Below are positions 46,561-58,674 of a stretch of 64,000 nt of DNA, piece by piece. Source of the DNA: Tubulanus polymorphus (Eukaryota; Nemertea; Palaeonemertea; Tubulaniformes; Tubulanidae); assembly GCF_964204645.1 (NCBI RefSeq), contig NC_134035.1:572001-636000 (forward strand). Direction: 5' to 3'. Both the position numbers and the translations under genes were made by a program. The notes under the pieces were generated by a model, which ran no database searches, was not told the DNA's origin, and saw only the letters and a list, made by a program, of their open reading frames with translations. The first letter of the stretch is position 1. The number at the start of each line of letters is the position of its first letter.

Positions 46561-47025
46561 AGCCTAGCGCACATCGACAAAGCGACTGGAGACAACTAGT
46601 TGCTAGTGAGCGAGTACCCCGCGCACATCGAAAATTTAGTAAAAACCAGCAACTACGAGGCTCATGCCGGTCGCTAGGTCCATAGCGCACACATCGACAG
46701 CAACTGAGATGTGGTCCAGCAAATATTCTTGAGGGCATCACAAGTCACGTGACAAATAGCTTTGTTTTAGTCAGTTACAACCATGTGTTGTTGATTATGG
46801 AGCGCTCACATCGACGGATATGAAAGCAACTGAGTACAACTAGTTGCTCAAAAGTAGAACATGAGCAACTGGGTGGAACTGGAGATAGATGGACGCTAAC
46901 CAGTCGTAAGCTAACTCACATCGACAAATTCGAGCAACTGATTGTATCCAGCCAATTGCTCTCATGCGCCGAAAACTGCCTGGCAACTAGTTGTCTCCAA
47001 TCGCAGTGTCAATGTGCGCTAGGCT
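46561..47025. mobile_element. PIF/Harbinger-like MITE, 465 bp
   Basis: Terminal inverted repeats of about 45 bases: AGCCTAGCGCACATCGACAA...ACAACTAGTTGC at the left; GCAACTAGTTGT...AATGTGCGCTAGGCT at the right. Both ends are flanked by TAA (46558-46560, 47026-47028), the three-base TWA duplication of PIF/Harbinger transposons. Subterminal copies of CACATCGACA and CAACTAGTTGC are scattered inside. No transposase frame. Confidence 0.85.
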
Positions 47026-48290
47026 TAACACCACGTTAGTTCTAAAGCCAATCTAACAATTTATGACCAGTCTTAAGACACAACAATAGAATTAAAGACT
47101 ATTTGTTCTTGGTCAATTTATCCGTTCACTGAATGAACAAAAGCTATAAATTCGACAAACACTTTGAACTCTATAGTCCTCTGAGAGATATTTCTGATAT
47201 CTCAATGATGAGGAGGTCAGAACTGATACCTTACATAATATATACCCGAAATCTAATATAGATATAGCACGCGCATCATATTGAGACCGGACACACGATG
47301 ATGATGGGCGACTCAATCATCATTGCCTAATAATTCCACATCGTTAATTATTAATCATTGACCCTCGGGAACCGCTTGAACTAGAACGTGATCGAGGGCG
47401 CGGGTAACGTACTAACTCATTATATTTTGTCACCCGTGAAGAAGTAGAAGATGTCTATAATTGTCTGACGTTGTTACACGTACAATAATCATTGATAATA
47501 CGAGAAAAACTGATCATAGAATATTCATAAACATGACAATCAACACATCAATATCTGCAGCTGTTTGTTGTGACCGGTCGTAACGATTGACAAATATATC
47601 GACAACGTAGTATTTTCATGCAGCGATTAACATGAATTGTGTTGTATTTATAGCTATTTCGATACGGAAATTTACAACGTTTGTCACCAACTGAAACCAC
47701 AAAAGCTTTAGTCATTTCACAGGTGACAGCGGGCTTGAGAATTTCGCCAAAAACTTTTCTGATTATCAAAATATTCGAAACACTACGCAACTTATTCAAT
47801 CATAGTACCTCAGAAAAAATGCCAGTCGGAAAAAATAATTCAATATGGTTAAAGTCAGAATGAAGCGCCTGAAATCGCTATTAATGTAATGCTTACATAC
47901 TCAAATACAAATATCTGACGGTCACAAGAAATGTACTGAGTCTACACCGCACATCACTTATCTTATTTCAAGACAAACATGCTTCAACACATCATCACTA
48001 AAACTTCTATTGATCATTTTCATCTATTCGAAAACAACTAACGAATTTAAACTGACGACAATAGACAACTTTAAAAATGAAATTCTATATGAAATGAAGC
48101 TTCATCTAATTGGGTACTACTTGCACTAGATTACAATGTTTAAGGAAAAAATTATGAATAAATATCTAGAGAATTCAGCTTCTTTAAGATGTACAAAACT
48201 TGTATAATTTTCTTAACACAAAAAATGAACGGCGTTGAGCATTTCAAAGCAAATTGCCCCCCCCCCAAAAAATGAAACAAAAAAACTTAC

Positions 48291-48420
48291 CAACAACGAC
48301 GACAAGAGATTGTTGGCGGCTGATAACCGTTAGACGACGGACAGTTAGAAATAGACTGACAAAATCGACACCAGTGTATAAGTTGCTTTTAGTCGAAGCC
48401 GTTTCAATTATGGATTAGGA
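48291..48420 (-). other. Possible 5' UTR exon of the zinc-finger gene
   Basis: Minus-strand sequence ...GTCGTTGTTG is followed by a consensus GTAAGT donor (plus coordinates 48285-48290). No in-frame start is obvious. The right boundary is a guess. Confidence 0.25.
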
Positions 48421-48894
48421 CTGACGTATTACGGGCGTACATTATAGATGAACTGAAACGCGGCAAGAGTTTGGTAGATCTACGCAACGCGCCCCTCAAA
48501 CTTCCCCGACGACATCAAATATTCACGAGGCTTTATGGAATTTTTAATGCGAACGCAATAATACCCGGAGAACGTAAGTGGATGGCGTCGTGAATTATGA
48601 ATGAACCACTACAGGTTCCAGTTTATCAGCTTTTAGCTTTCAGAAAACAACGCGATGATGGCCGCGATATACTCATTATTGCATCATTTAGTAACGTCAA
48701 TCGACGACGACGCCGCGCCCGACGACGGCCACCGGTAGATCGTATTAACATCGACAATGCGACCGGTGATTTTTGCGCCGACGCGATAGATTTCTATGGA
48801 ACGATTTCGGTCAGCGTTTCAATAATTCAACGGACGCTGAAGTTTTCTAACTTGCGCAACGCGACGACGGGTATTGTCTCCGCGCGGAATCTAT

Positions 48895-48932
<38 letters not shown>
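48895..48932. repeat. (TA)n microsatellite
   Basis: About 18 TA dinucleotides; encodes spurious Tyr-Ile repeats. Confidence 0.9.
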
Positions 48933-48934
<2 letters not shown>

Positions 48935-49993
48935 ACTTAAACAAAACGAAAAAAACCAAAAAAAAACTGAACTACACGAGCAACGAAACCAACGGTAATC
49001 GGAGAATCGGCGGAATATTCTCGTTACAATCAAAAAGACACCTCTCCTCGTTACAACCAATGACAAAGACTAATACCGTAAACGATCGCTGTACCAAAAA
49101 AAATCTATAGAGTTTCGAGCGTGAAAAATCTAAATATATAAAATCACGATTTTTTTTGCATATCCGAAATCGTATACGCATGTTTTTTTTTTTTCGTTTG
49201 ACGACATTAAATAAACTTCCCGCTCGAACAGTTTAACGTCATCTATAAACTGAGCTGAATAATGACTTTCAAACTCACTCTTAGTTTCACTAAAAACATG
49301 GTTTCAAGCTACGATTGATTTCGAAGATGATCGAACTGATGATAATGGCCACAATTTGACCCGGGTCGAACTGGCCTCCATCAGATAGAAGTCAAATGTC
49401 TAATGCGACAGCATTTACACATGTAAATCACTTACTCATTACTAAATTGCTATCAGAATGATGCTGCGGCAAGTGAAGTGAATCACTTCCAGAACCAGTT
49501 AGAATTCACACGAAATAATTTAACCCTTGGTAAAATGTGGCGCGACCCTAGTCCGACGTTTTCAGTCTGGCGCTGTCAATCAGGCACGGCGCCCATTTTA
49601 ACTATATCTGAACATTGATACGAACCGTGATACGTGGCTAAACAGGCTCTTGATGATTACATTGATTTATATAAGCCCGTTAAAAACCACAGTTGTGGGT
49701 TGAAAAAAACATAAAATCCAACATTGAACTAAAACATATCAAAAGTGGAAATATTTCGAGTGGTTCCAACCACCTTTCATCTAAAGGACTCGAAGAATGG
49801 AATAATTCTGCTCCGAATAAACGTTATAGCTCGATTAAAAATTTGTGGAATTTTGTGTTATGTTAAAGCAACGCGGATACTTGGATTTCAAATAAGTTCC
49901 AAGTCTAGTTCGAATCCATTGTGAGGTTATGTTAATCATTTGTTCAGAACGAGTATTTACCTTATATTAATATATTTCAGCGTGTAATAGTAT

Positions 49994-50218
49994 TTAGAAT
50001 CCGGGCGGAGGTTCTATATTGTCTGCGTTCAGTTCTTGTTGTTTCACTATATCCTGAGCTTCTCGTTGCATTCGCTCCAGTTTTTCCAGCGTCACGGATT
50101 TCAGCGGCATTAATTTCGGTTTACAGAGAACCGTAGACGGTACGTCCTCTTGGTAGAGCTGACCGTTTTTCGGTAAAACCTCCTTGAATTGGTTTTTATT
50201 CACCGTCGAGTCGGCCAT
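49994..50218 (-). CDS. BBIP1: BBSome-interacting protein 1 (BBIP1/BBIP10), 74 aa
   Basis: A small complete protein, ATG at 50218, TAA ending at 49994. The core [12 protein letters not shown], then [18 protein letters not shown], then [15 protein letters not shown] matches the conserved signature of BBIP1 (FREVLP, VLCKPKLLPLKS, TLEKLEKM). BBIP1 is the smallest BBSome subunit and works in ciliary membrane trafficking. The remainder is a short polar helix ending in EPPPGF. The length agrees with the family (about 70-90). An acceptor (CTTTGCAG) on the minus strand ends at 50281, giving 62 bases of UTR before the ATG, so the gene has at least one upstream non-coding exon. Confidence 0.9.
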   Translation of the reverse strand: MADSTVNKNQFKEVLPKNGQLYQEDVPSTVLCKPKLMPLKSVTLEKLERMQREAQDIVKQQELNADNIEPPPGF

Positions 50219-50389
50219 CGCGTTAGTTTATAGGTTTTCAAACGCGACGCGAGTTTTAAATGCGAATATTCCGATCAAAGCTGCAAAGAAGAGAAAATTT
50301 CATTAAAATCCTACATAGGCCGAATTCTATGCGCAAGTATTATACGGGGTCCCTACAGATCGGTCATTCCTGGATATAAGGAGTTTTAA

Positions 50390-51490
50390 AAAGGAGACAA
50401 TTCCAAGCAAGTGTCTGCATCATTTCTAAATCCCAATAAGGAAACTTTAATCCACTACAATACCTAAACATGGTTTCTTATTCAGTATCCGCCGGTTAAA
50501 GAATTTGGTAAAACAAAATCCAGGTCCCAACTGTATCTAATTAGGCTTAGTCTACAGTGCAGATTTAAATTAGATTTAAACGTTTCCAAGATGGTGATAG
50601 TTTTATTTCAATTTTTTTGTTATCGCAATTATAAATCTAGTAAAATCTCCCAGCACACTGGGATACTGAATCATTTAGATGAGTCATTCAAATAAACACC
50701 AGGACTATGACGATTATACCGGGGAAGTCATTATCTGTCTGTTCTAATGCTGCGTTCAAATTACCAGTATTACGCAAATACAACATTGAGCTGTAGGACG
50801 ACTGGTCAATAGGACTAAATACTACTGGTCAACTGGTTAGCACGCTTGCTTTATATGTACGAGACCCGGGTTCAATAAGATCCCGGTGAGTGCGCGTTAA
50901 TTTCACTCTTGTTTGTTACATCAGTGGAAAACCTAAATTGAGTTTATCCTGAAGCGTGCGCAACAGCATAAATAATGCATACATTAATAATATGAATAAT
51001 TATAGAAGTAATACAAATCACGTGACGACAGTTGAGGAGGGTAGTATCAGTACACTAAGTGGGCTAGTTCTATCAGTCCACTAATGTGGGCTAGTTCTAT
51101 CAGTCTACTGGTTAGCATACTTTCTATGGTCTATCTGCGTAAATTCACTGGACTCGCTAATTAATTGTTAAGACTGGGAAGACTTAAATACAGACTACAT
51201 CAAGGCGCCACAGAGACCTCGCTTGCTAGCACTAGCTGAACTTGCTTTCTTAAACTCATTCATTTCATATTTCGAGGAAGCGTCTGCATCATTTTCATAT
51301 ACCCTACTGTAGATTCCTCCTAAATGGGAACTGTTTATCTCGGTAAGCCCACCTAAAGTCAGTTTCTAATTCAGTAACCTCCCAATTGGGTAAAAACAAA
51401 ATCCTGGTTCCAACTGTATCGATTCAGGCGCAGTTTACTGCACAATTACAAACTCTAGACAAACATTTCTAATTGCCTATTCTTCAAAAT
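50390..51490. repeat. Pair of diverged direct repeats and SINE-like heads in the BBIP1 intron
   Basis: Segments near 50405-50600 and 51285-51470 share GTCTGCATCATTT, then AACAAAATCC(A/T)GGT(C/T)CCAACT and GTATC-ATTAGGC. Between them, 50831-50895 (TGGTTAGCACGC...GACCCGGGTTCAATAAGATC) has A-box- and B-box-like parts of a tRNA-derived SINE, and CTGGTTAGCATAC recurs at about 51107. Confidence 0.5.
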
Positions 51491-51499
51491 TGAAGTTTC

Positions 51500-52930
51500 A
51501 AACGAATTTCGGGCACTTTTTCAAATTAAAAGACTGAGTTTCGAGCACCTTTAAAAGCATTTTCCGATAAGGAATTTTTAAGGAATCAAAGAGTCGTAGG
51601 AGCACACAGCTATAGTGCCACCTTTAGGCTGTTCAAATTGTGTATTTATCATCAGAGAGCGTGCGTTCTGCAGCTGCCTGACTGACCTATCAATACACTT
51701 TTTATCATGAAATGTAAGACGAAATGATGCTTGACATACAATATTAATAACTAGGCTCACAGCGCGAGCAGCACATTTTCTAGGTGCCCTGAATCTATAC
51801 ATTTATTGCCCAAAGTAGCGTTTCGCAAAAAACGTTTTCATACTAAGCAATATGATGTATGAAAATCTATAAGAGGGGCAACAACAAGTCAGGGGTTCAC
51901 CCTAGGAGAACCCTGTAGACTTTTATAGATGACTCGTACCCGGGTCAACTTGTAGGTCAACTCATAGACCTACCCCATTTTCAGATTTAATTTAGGCCTA
52001 CATGACTTTGATCAACTTATACCCTGTTTGAGTTTTTGGGTTTCTTGACTCTTGCTGGTATTGTAAAAAGATTTTGAAATTAGGCCGAGCTAGCGCCCTA
52101 TTTCATGGAAAGCAAAAATATGTTCTAGACCGCACATATAATTCTTACCATATATATGTTAAATATGAAATACAGCCTTGAATCAAATTAAACCAGAAAA
52201 AAATAAGTTTCATTCATTAAGTAGATTAGAGGAGAAATAACTTGTCAAAAAATACATTCACAAAATACAGGCCTGTATAGCGAATTTGAGGAAAGAGTTA
52301 AAGAAAAAAATAGAGCAGAAAATTCAAGATGTTCTTCCTCTTCTCACTAAGGCTGCCTTTTCCAGAAAATACTCTTTAAAAAATAATTTTTTCTGCCTTC
52401 TCAAGTAAGAAGGGCATTTCACACAAGGCATATGTGACGTGTGGTACTCTGCTGAATCCACCACAAACAAAACTATGTACGTAGTGTTTTATCACAACCA
52501 TAATAACATAATTGAATTAACATCATCAATTTTAAGTAATAAAAATAGGCCTAATCGAAAAAGCTAACAGTTTTCGAAAAAAAACCATATAGGCTACTTT
52601 ACAGTACATGGTCTTCTACCCATCCACACATGTCATAGGCCTAAGTCGAGAGGACAGGTACAGCCAGGTTGAAGGAATGGTGGATAATTTGCCCGATGGC
52701 GACATAGGCTATCAATAAAATCATTTGTTGGTTTAGAGCAGAGGCCGTGAGAGGGTTATGAAGGTTTAACGTAAAGGGTTTAATAGGGGACGGGCAAACC
52801 GAAAGTTTGGAGACCCCGCAGAGCGTTATCCCTGTAAAAGAAAAGTATTCTTCACTTTAACTTCAAAGCAAAAATCATTAGGCCTATATACGACGACATG
52901 ATAAGATGAGTCTAAAGAACTGTGGAACAC
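51500..52930. other. No gene seen (within the inferred BBIP1 5' intron)
   Basis: AT-rich; the open frame at 51578-51802 on the minus strand shows no domain. Confidence 0.35.
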
Positions 52931-52945
52931 TGAACACCAACTCAC

Positions 52946-53030
52946 CTTAGAGTGGTTCTCTTTTTCCAGGGTATCTGACGTTTCACAGCAGAAAATCGAA
53001 CTGGCAGCTATTTATCGTTGCGCAGGACGT
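52946..53030 (-). other. BBIP1: Probable first, non-coding exon of BBIP1
   Basis: On the minus strand AACCACTCTAAG is followed by a GTGAGT donor (52940-52945), the first good donor upstream of the BBIP1 acceptor at 50281. It would make a 2.7-kb 5' UTR intron. The start of the exon is not defined; CpG-bearing sequence near 53000-53050 could be the promoter. Confidence 0.35.
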
Positions 53031-53059
53031 GCAGTACGTGTCATGCGAGGTTACCGGCT

Positions 53060-53152
53060 CGCATTACACCACTGTCATACTCGCTTGCCAGGGTTTGATA
53101 TCATACTCGCTTGCCAGGGTGTGATATCATACTCGCTTGCCAGTGTTTGATT
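53060..53152. repeat. Minisatellite, about 28-bp unit, three copies
   Basis: ATCATACTCGCTTGCCAGGG followed by TTTGAT is repeated with single-base changes. Confidence 0.85.
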
Positions 53153-53878
53153 GCCTCCAGCCGGAGCTCGCCTGGGAATGCCGCCAGATCTCGCTCACCG
53201 TCAAGTGCTGCCCCATGTGCATAACCGGGAAATTATTTCTCTAAAGAATTATCCTTTTTTATCGCAATTAGTGGAATATCTTTATTCATACATAACATAA
53301 CTCATTCTGTTCTCTCATTTTTGTTGTTACTAGTGTTATGAGTGTCCATTCCGTGAGTTTCTTTTGTCTAATGAGAGGAAAAGAAATCGGAAGTTATCGG
53401 GTGTACGCAGCTCGTTGCGGCATTGTATATACTGTAATCAAAATAATGATATGATATGTAAAATCGCAACTATCAAAATCTTCATGATGATTGGAATCTT
53501 ATTTACTTCACGTCTCAATCGGCTTCGACTCATCGTATCAAAAAACGCTCCGTAAGAAATGAAACACCATGCGTGGACAGTTGGTTTCGCGCCGACCTCT
53601 TGATGGGTCTGACTTCAAAATCGAGTCTACTAATGAATCAAATGATTGTAAGTAAAAATATTGGAAATAAAATTCACCGATTTAAGTAAAACAATAACGA
53701 ACAAATACGAGATTTTTACAAGCCGAGTGTTACTGTTAGTGTGTATATTTTATTTCCACAAACTGAGGCGCTTTAAATTTGACATCTTCGCGGCTTTATA
53801 TACTTAACCCGATATAGATACAACCTTATCCACTGCACTCAATAAATTACAAACTGGTGCGCGTTTCCCTCGCGATTT

Positions 53879-55393
53879 TCAACCCCAAATTTCCATCGTA
53901 AAATTATCGATAACAGTTTTTCTAGAAGCCGTAACGTGGTATAGAGTGTGCTTTTTTCTCAAAGCGACCTCGTCATTGGGCGACAGTGGTTGGAAATATA
54001 CGAGATTCTTGGGCTGGGTTGATTTGGATTTCATCTCAACATCGTTGATAAACGCGACACCATTTTGACATCTGACTGAAACCCACTGCGAGCCGGTGAC
54101 TATTGTTTTATCGATCGAATAGTTCATAAATTTCATCGAAGGCTTAAAACGGTAACATCCAGCCTCGTTACTAAAAAAATCACACAATGCCAATGGGTAA
54201 AGTTCACCGGTTTTAACGATTCTCACGATTCCTTTTTTTGAACTGGTGAAAAATGATACTGAGAAGTTTTTTATGTCAACTTTATTCGTCAAGTCGCCGA
54301 AACGAAGATTTATGTCACCAATCGATGATGCTGCAAGCGAAGTTTGGCTTGTATTGACACCTTCGACAATTTTAAGTTTGACTTTTTTGTTGCCATCATC
54401 CGCTGTCATGTTCACTCCTCCCTCGCCGAACACGATTCCTCGTTCGGCATCGACGTTTTCAAAATCAAAGAAGTATCGGAATTTACGCAGCATCGACGCT
54501 GGAAATAAAATTTTGGAAAATATAGGCCTACCTTCAAATCATCGCCCCCATTGAAATTCAAGGATTGGACGAAGGATCAAAAATAAAGTCATAACATCGA
54601 TCGAAACTCCTGATTACTGATAAATACTGATCAATTTCTTTCGCAGTTTCTCTGCAGATGTTAGTTCAGCGTGTGTAAAACAGTTATTCTTACTTTTTCT
54701 TCTTTTGTTCTCAAGATTCTTCAGTTTATTTATCTGAATTTAGAAGAATAGAGAGAAGGTCGTCATGGACTTCACCATGGCAGCTACGTACGTAGCTTTT
54801 GCAGAGCAACAAATATGTCATCGATCCACGCGGTCGCCACACACTCTTTTATTTCTGATATACGGTATAAATGAAATGCGCTTCAATCGTTTAAATTCTG
54901 TCTATAATGTGGTTTAAACTACGTATCCATCTCTTCGCCACGTCACGAGTGAGTGAAACCATGCATTGGCCGGACAAACTTCATTTTACTCAAACTCAAA
55001 TTTCGCTTTACATCGTCACATCATTTTGTATTTATATGAGAAATCATGCTTGAAAATTAGGTTGATTCTTACCTTGTAGTACTTGGTTTCACCGTCGGGA
55101 GTGCTGCACGCATCGTCCATGTTGACGTCATACAAGAAGCAATTTCCCTTTTCGAACGACATGGTCGAACAACTCTGATCATTCATACAATCAGCTCCAC
55201 ACTCGACGACGCTACGAACATTTCTGTTTGCGATCAGGCTTTCGTTGTTCGCCCAGTTTTGCGAGTTTCTCACGCTGTGTTTGTCGCCTATTGAACATTC
55301 AGGCAATCGAGTGAATTTCTGAAACCGGGTCTCAGTTACGACCTCAGCGGCGATCAGGCAGATAACAACCAGTGAAATGTAGTTTGCATTCAT
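53879..55393 (-). CDS. Secreted PAN/apple-domain protein, three exons, about 326 aa
   Basis: Exon 1 (55073-55393) starts with a signal peptide, MNANYISLVVICLIAAEVVT (an ATG 36 bases upstream is an alternative), and continues into a Cys-containing module: LPECSIGDK, SVVECGADCMNDQSCSTMSF, GNCFLYDVNMDDAC, typical of PAN/apple domains that bind protein or carbohydrate. Exon 2 (54694-54733) is a 40-nt micro-exon encoding INKLKNLENKRRK; exon 3 (53879-54498) encodes about 206 residues beginning SMLRKFRYFFDFENVD. The micro-exon is required: exon 1 ends in phase 0, exon 3 starts in phase 1. The C-terminal part (GVAFINDVEMKSK, DNFTMEIWG) is beta-rich and may be a LamG/concanavalin-like fold; I am not sure of that. 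Likely extracellular. No neighbour suggests its role. Confidence 0.75.
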
Positions 55394-55429
55394 CGTGGTT
55401 GTTGATTTCCAGTTGAATGTTTGATGCAT

Positions 55430-56400
55430 TTACAAAGAATGAAATGTAGATATACTCAAAATACTGGACCCACCCCTTGTTAACTTCATTCGATTGTAGC
55501 CGATTTTGCCAGGTACGATTGAGCGCCTGATTGGTTAATTTCGTTTGATGAAGCCAATAAGAAATGGCAGTCGGTTGCATGTCTTCAGGCTAACAGGAAA
55601 ATACACTTTTGTTTGGAAGTTCGTAAAAAAACGCCAAATATGAAAAAATATATCAGAATTTGTAATCACGGGTTTCATTCATTCAATTAATCCGTTTCAG
55701 CGCGAGAAAGGCCTCATATCTGTTATATAACTGTAGAACTCATCTTTCCCAGAGGGTTAAAACGCTTTTCTTCTGCAAAGACGACACATTTTTCGTCCCG
55801 TTTGTGAGAGCGTCTTAAACCCTACACCACACGCTTCGAATATCAAACACCACAATTCCGAAAATCTTATGAGTAGGGATCGATTTCAACATTCGTCCTT
55901 ATCTCAACTGGTTGGAATAGACTGCATGTTGTATTTTTATACGTATGACGATAAGATGCGGAAATTTTGTTACACAATTTTCGCTTCTGGCAACAACAGG
56001 ATTAATTACAACACGGAAAATGTCTGAATGTTGTGTAGTAATCATATTTGATCGTCAAATTATAACTCCACGATTGAATAGACAATTGATCGCTAGGGGG
56101 CTTTTCTGACAAAGGAAGGCTTTTCCACTATCTCAGTCACCTAACCTTTATCCGGGCTGGGAACTTCTGGCAGCCTAAATACACGTAAAGGGACAGTTAC
56201 GTAGTCATGGTTTTAGATCTAAGACCGAGAACTGTCACTGAGAATCTATCAGCATAAGGCGAGAACAACGAACAACAACTCGATATTTGTTGAAAATATT
56301 AGCAGTTGTAATAATAAGTTATCAATTAAATTCATTTAGTTCTTTTTATATCACATTTAGTAGTCGACAAAAGAATGGTGACTACCGGTTTACGGAATAA
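55430..56400. other. 5' flank of the PAN gene, no gene seen
   Basis: A weak TATA-like AGTATATC lies about 20-25 bases upstream of the first ATG (55429) on the minus strand. Otherwise nothing recognisable. Confidence 0.35.
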
Positions 56401-56406
56401 ATAATC

Positions 56407-56552
<146 letters not shown>

Positions 56553-56589
56553 ATTTCTACAAATGATTCATACTTCAGAATAATACAGG

Positions 56590-56865
56590 ATTTCAATATT
56601 GAGCCGGGTTTGTGGATGGTTATACATGTGAGGGCGGATTTAAGGGGGGTCCAGAGAGAGTGCCTTCCCAAAGAGGTTGCCCCCTTTACGTGCAGTGAAA
56701 GATCATTAATACCTGCAGATTTGACGCTCATCTTTCGGAAATGCATCTTTTCGGACCCTGCTAATGACCTTTGGCGGGACTGCTTTATCCAAGAAATGCA
56801 TTCTGTTTTCTGGACCCCGACCTTCCAATTTTCCTAGACCCACTATCCGCCCCTGGCAATACAAA
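56590..56865. repeat. Probable interspersed repeat
   Basis: GGGCGGATTTAAGGGGGGTCC near the left end and GACCCACTATCCGCCCC near the right end are related by inversion (GGGCGGAT...ATCCGCCC). No coding capacity. CCAGGGGCGGGTCCAG at 17030 is similar. Confidence 0.45.
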
Positions 56866-57030
56866 ATGTACATTGGATAAATAACATCGATACTAACATA
56901 TATGCATTATTTTTTTCGATAGCTGGCTTGCATTATAAGGCACAAACCATGTAGCTATATCATACATTTGACAGAGACATCATTACAATATCTAACATCT
57001 CTATTCTATACTAGCATTATCTATAGAAAA

Positions 57031-57158
57031 ACTGGGCCTAGTTCAATAGTCAAGACTTAAGTCGAAAAGTAGTCTTAAATCTTAGGTTTGAGATTGGCTA
57101 TAGAACTAAGATGGTCTTAGTCGGGTCTTAAGTCTAAGCCTTGACTAGGGAACTGGGC
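57031..57158. mobile_element. Foldback MITE-like element with a duplicated end
   Basis: ACTGGGCCTAGTTCAATAGT and CTAGGGAACTGGGC at the two ends are imperfect inverted repeats, with inner CAAGACTTAAGTC/GTCTTAAGTC. ACTGGGCCTAGTTCAATAG recurs directly after the right end at 57159, as if a second copy began there. Confidence 0.55.
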
Positions 57159-57179
57159 ACTGGGCCTAGTTCAATAGAT

Positions 57180-58674
57180 AAAATTCAACTACATACTTGG
57201 AAATAAACTGATTTCCTGGGACCATGGGACCTGAATACTACAGCAACCTCATTCAACTGATGTATGATTCATACTACTGCTCTAGTAGACATTACCACAA
57301 CTCACAATAAATTAAAATGAATATAAGACAAGATATATAAGTAAATAAATAGGAATTATAGAAACCATCACCTAATGGTGGCTTTCACGTGACAACCGAC
57401 CGGTAGTCCACGTGCAATGATTCTTAAGTAGCCACAGCCGTGAACAAAACGATAACTCAACCTCAACTCAAACTATCAAAATGGAAAACAAACTAATGAA
57501 CAAGATCTAATTCTTAATAAATGCAAAACAATGACATTGTTAAAGCCTGACAAACGGACTTTAAGTATTTCCTGAATTTTAGAGACTTGAACTTTATCTA
57601 ATGACTCGATCGCTATAGAAAAGAGATTTCTAATAAAAAGTAAAACTGAAAATGAATTGACTTAGCGTTTGTTTTGCGAGGAGAATACTTGGATTCTTCA
57701 CTGAAAATGCTACATAAAAACAAATTCAACAATTTTCGTAAGTTTTTGTTACAACAACATTCATACTACTAACTATGGTATTCACTACATGTTCAACTAC
57801 CCCTGTATCCTCCTTTAGACCTTATGGATCTATTCATGTACAACAAAATGACACTTTCAAACATTATCAGATTAGTTCTAGAGGAGGCAGAAGAAAGACA
57901 GGTAGTCTACAATATCTACCAGCTGTTTTATGAATTGTTTCACCTATATTTCTAGCACATTGAATACATCGAATCACAGTTCATTTCATTACAACATGTT
58001 ACACGCCGATACGAAAGACATATAAACAATAATTTGTATGGTTGATTTTTAGGATGAAAGCCCTTCGTTGAAATATATTTCATCAAAATACACATTTAGG
58101 TAAGCATAGAGACAAATAGTGCTTTGAAAGTTAACTACATTCATTTGAAATACAAGCTTTCGTCACTAGTGTATAGAAGCTTTATCATTTACCAGATGAA
58201 GCTAGTTTCACCATTTGGGTATAGAAGCTTTATTAGTCTTACTTTATTATTCTTTACTTTACCAGCTACTTTTGCCACTAGTGTATATAAGCTATTATAC
58301 ACTAGTCGAGAAAGCTTGCACTTCAAATAAATCTAATAAACCTTCAAAATACTGATTCTAAACCAGGTATTAAACACTGCTAATCTACAACATCAACGTA
58401 TTGTGTATAATATATATTGGATTGTTCGATTTGTAGTTATTCAGTTTTTCCATTGAGCGACGAAAGTCAAAATAACGACTCCGCAAAAAATATTTAGCAA
58501 AGGATTAACAAACTAGTGTACTTTACATGTATATATAACAAGCAGTTTTAGTAGCAGTACGCGTATTATTGATTTGTGATCGCGGTGTAGATAAAACTTT
58601 ATGAAAATAACGCACATCGCTAGCAGAAAGACTCTTTATAAGACATACGCGTTATGAATCATCACATCTTCCGA
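57180..58674. other. Intergenic / 3' UTR side of the KIF21-like gene
   Basis: No coding exon. Short direct repeats of TATAGAAGCTTTATYA occur at 58160-58235. Confidence 0.35.

Larger units (their letters stand above)
44300..48284. other. Gene-free region, probably a 5' UTR intron of the zinc-finger gene
   Basis: No coding exon on either strand. It contains the 40-bp minisatellite at 45705 and the MITE at 46561. If the minus-strand donor at 48289-48290 belongs to the zinc-finger gene, this is a 4-kb 5' UTR intron. Confidence 0.35.
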
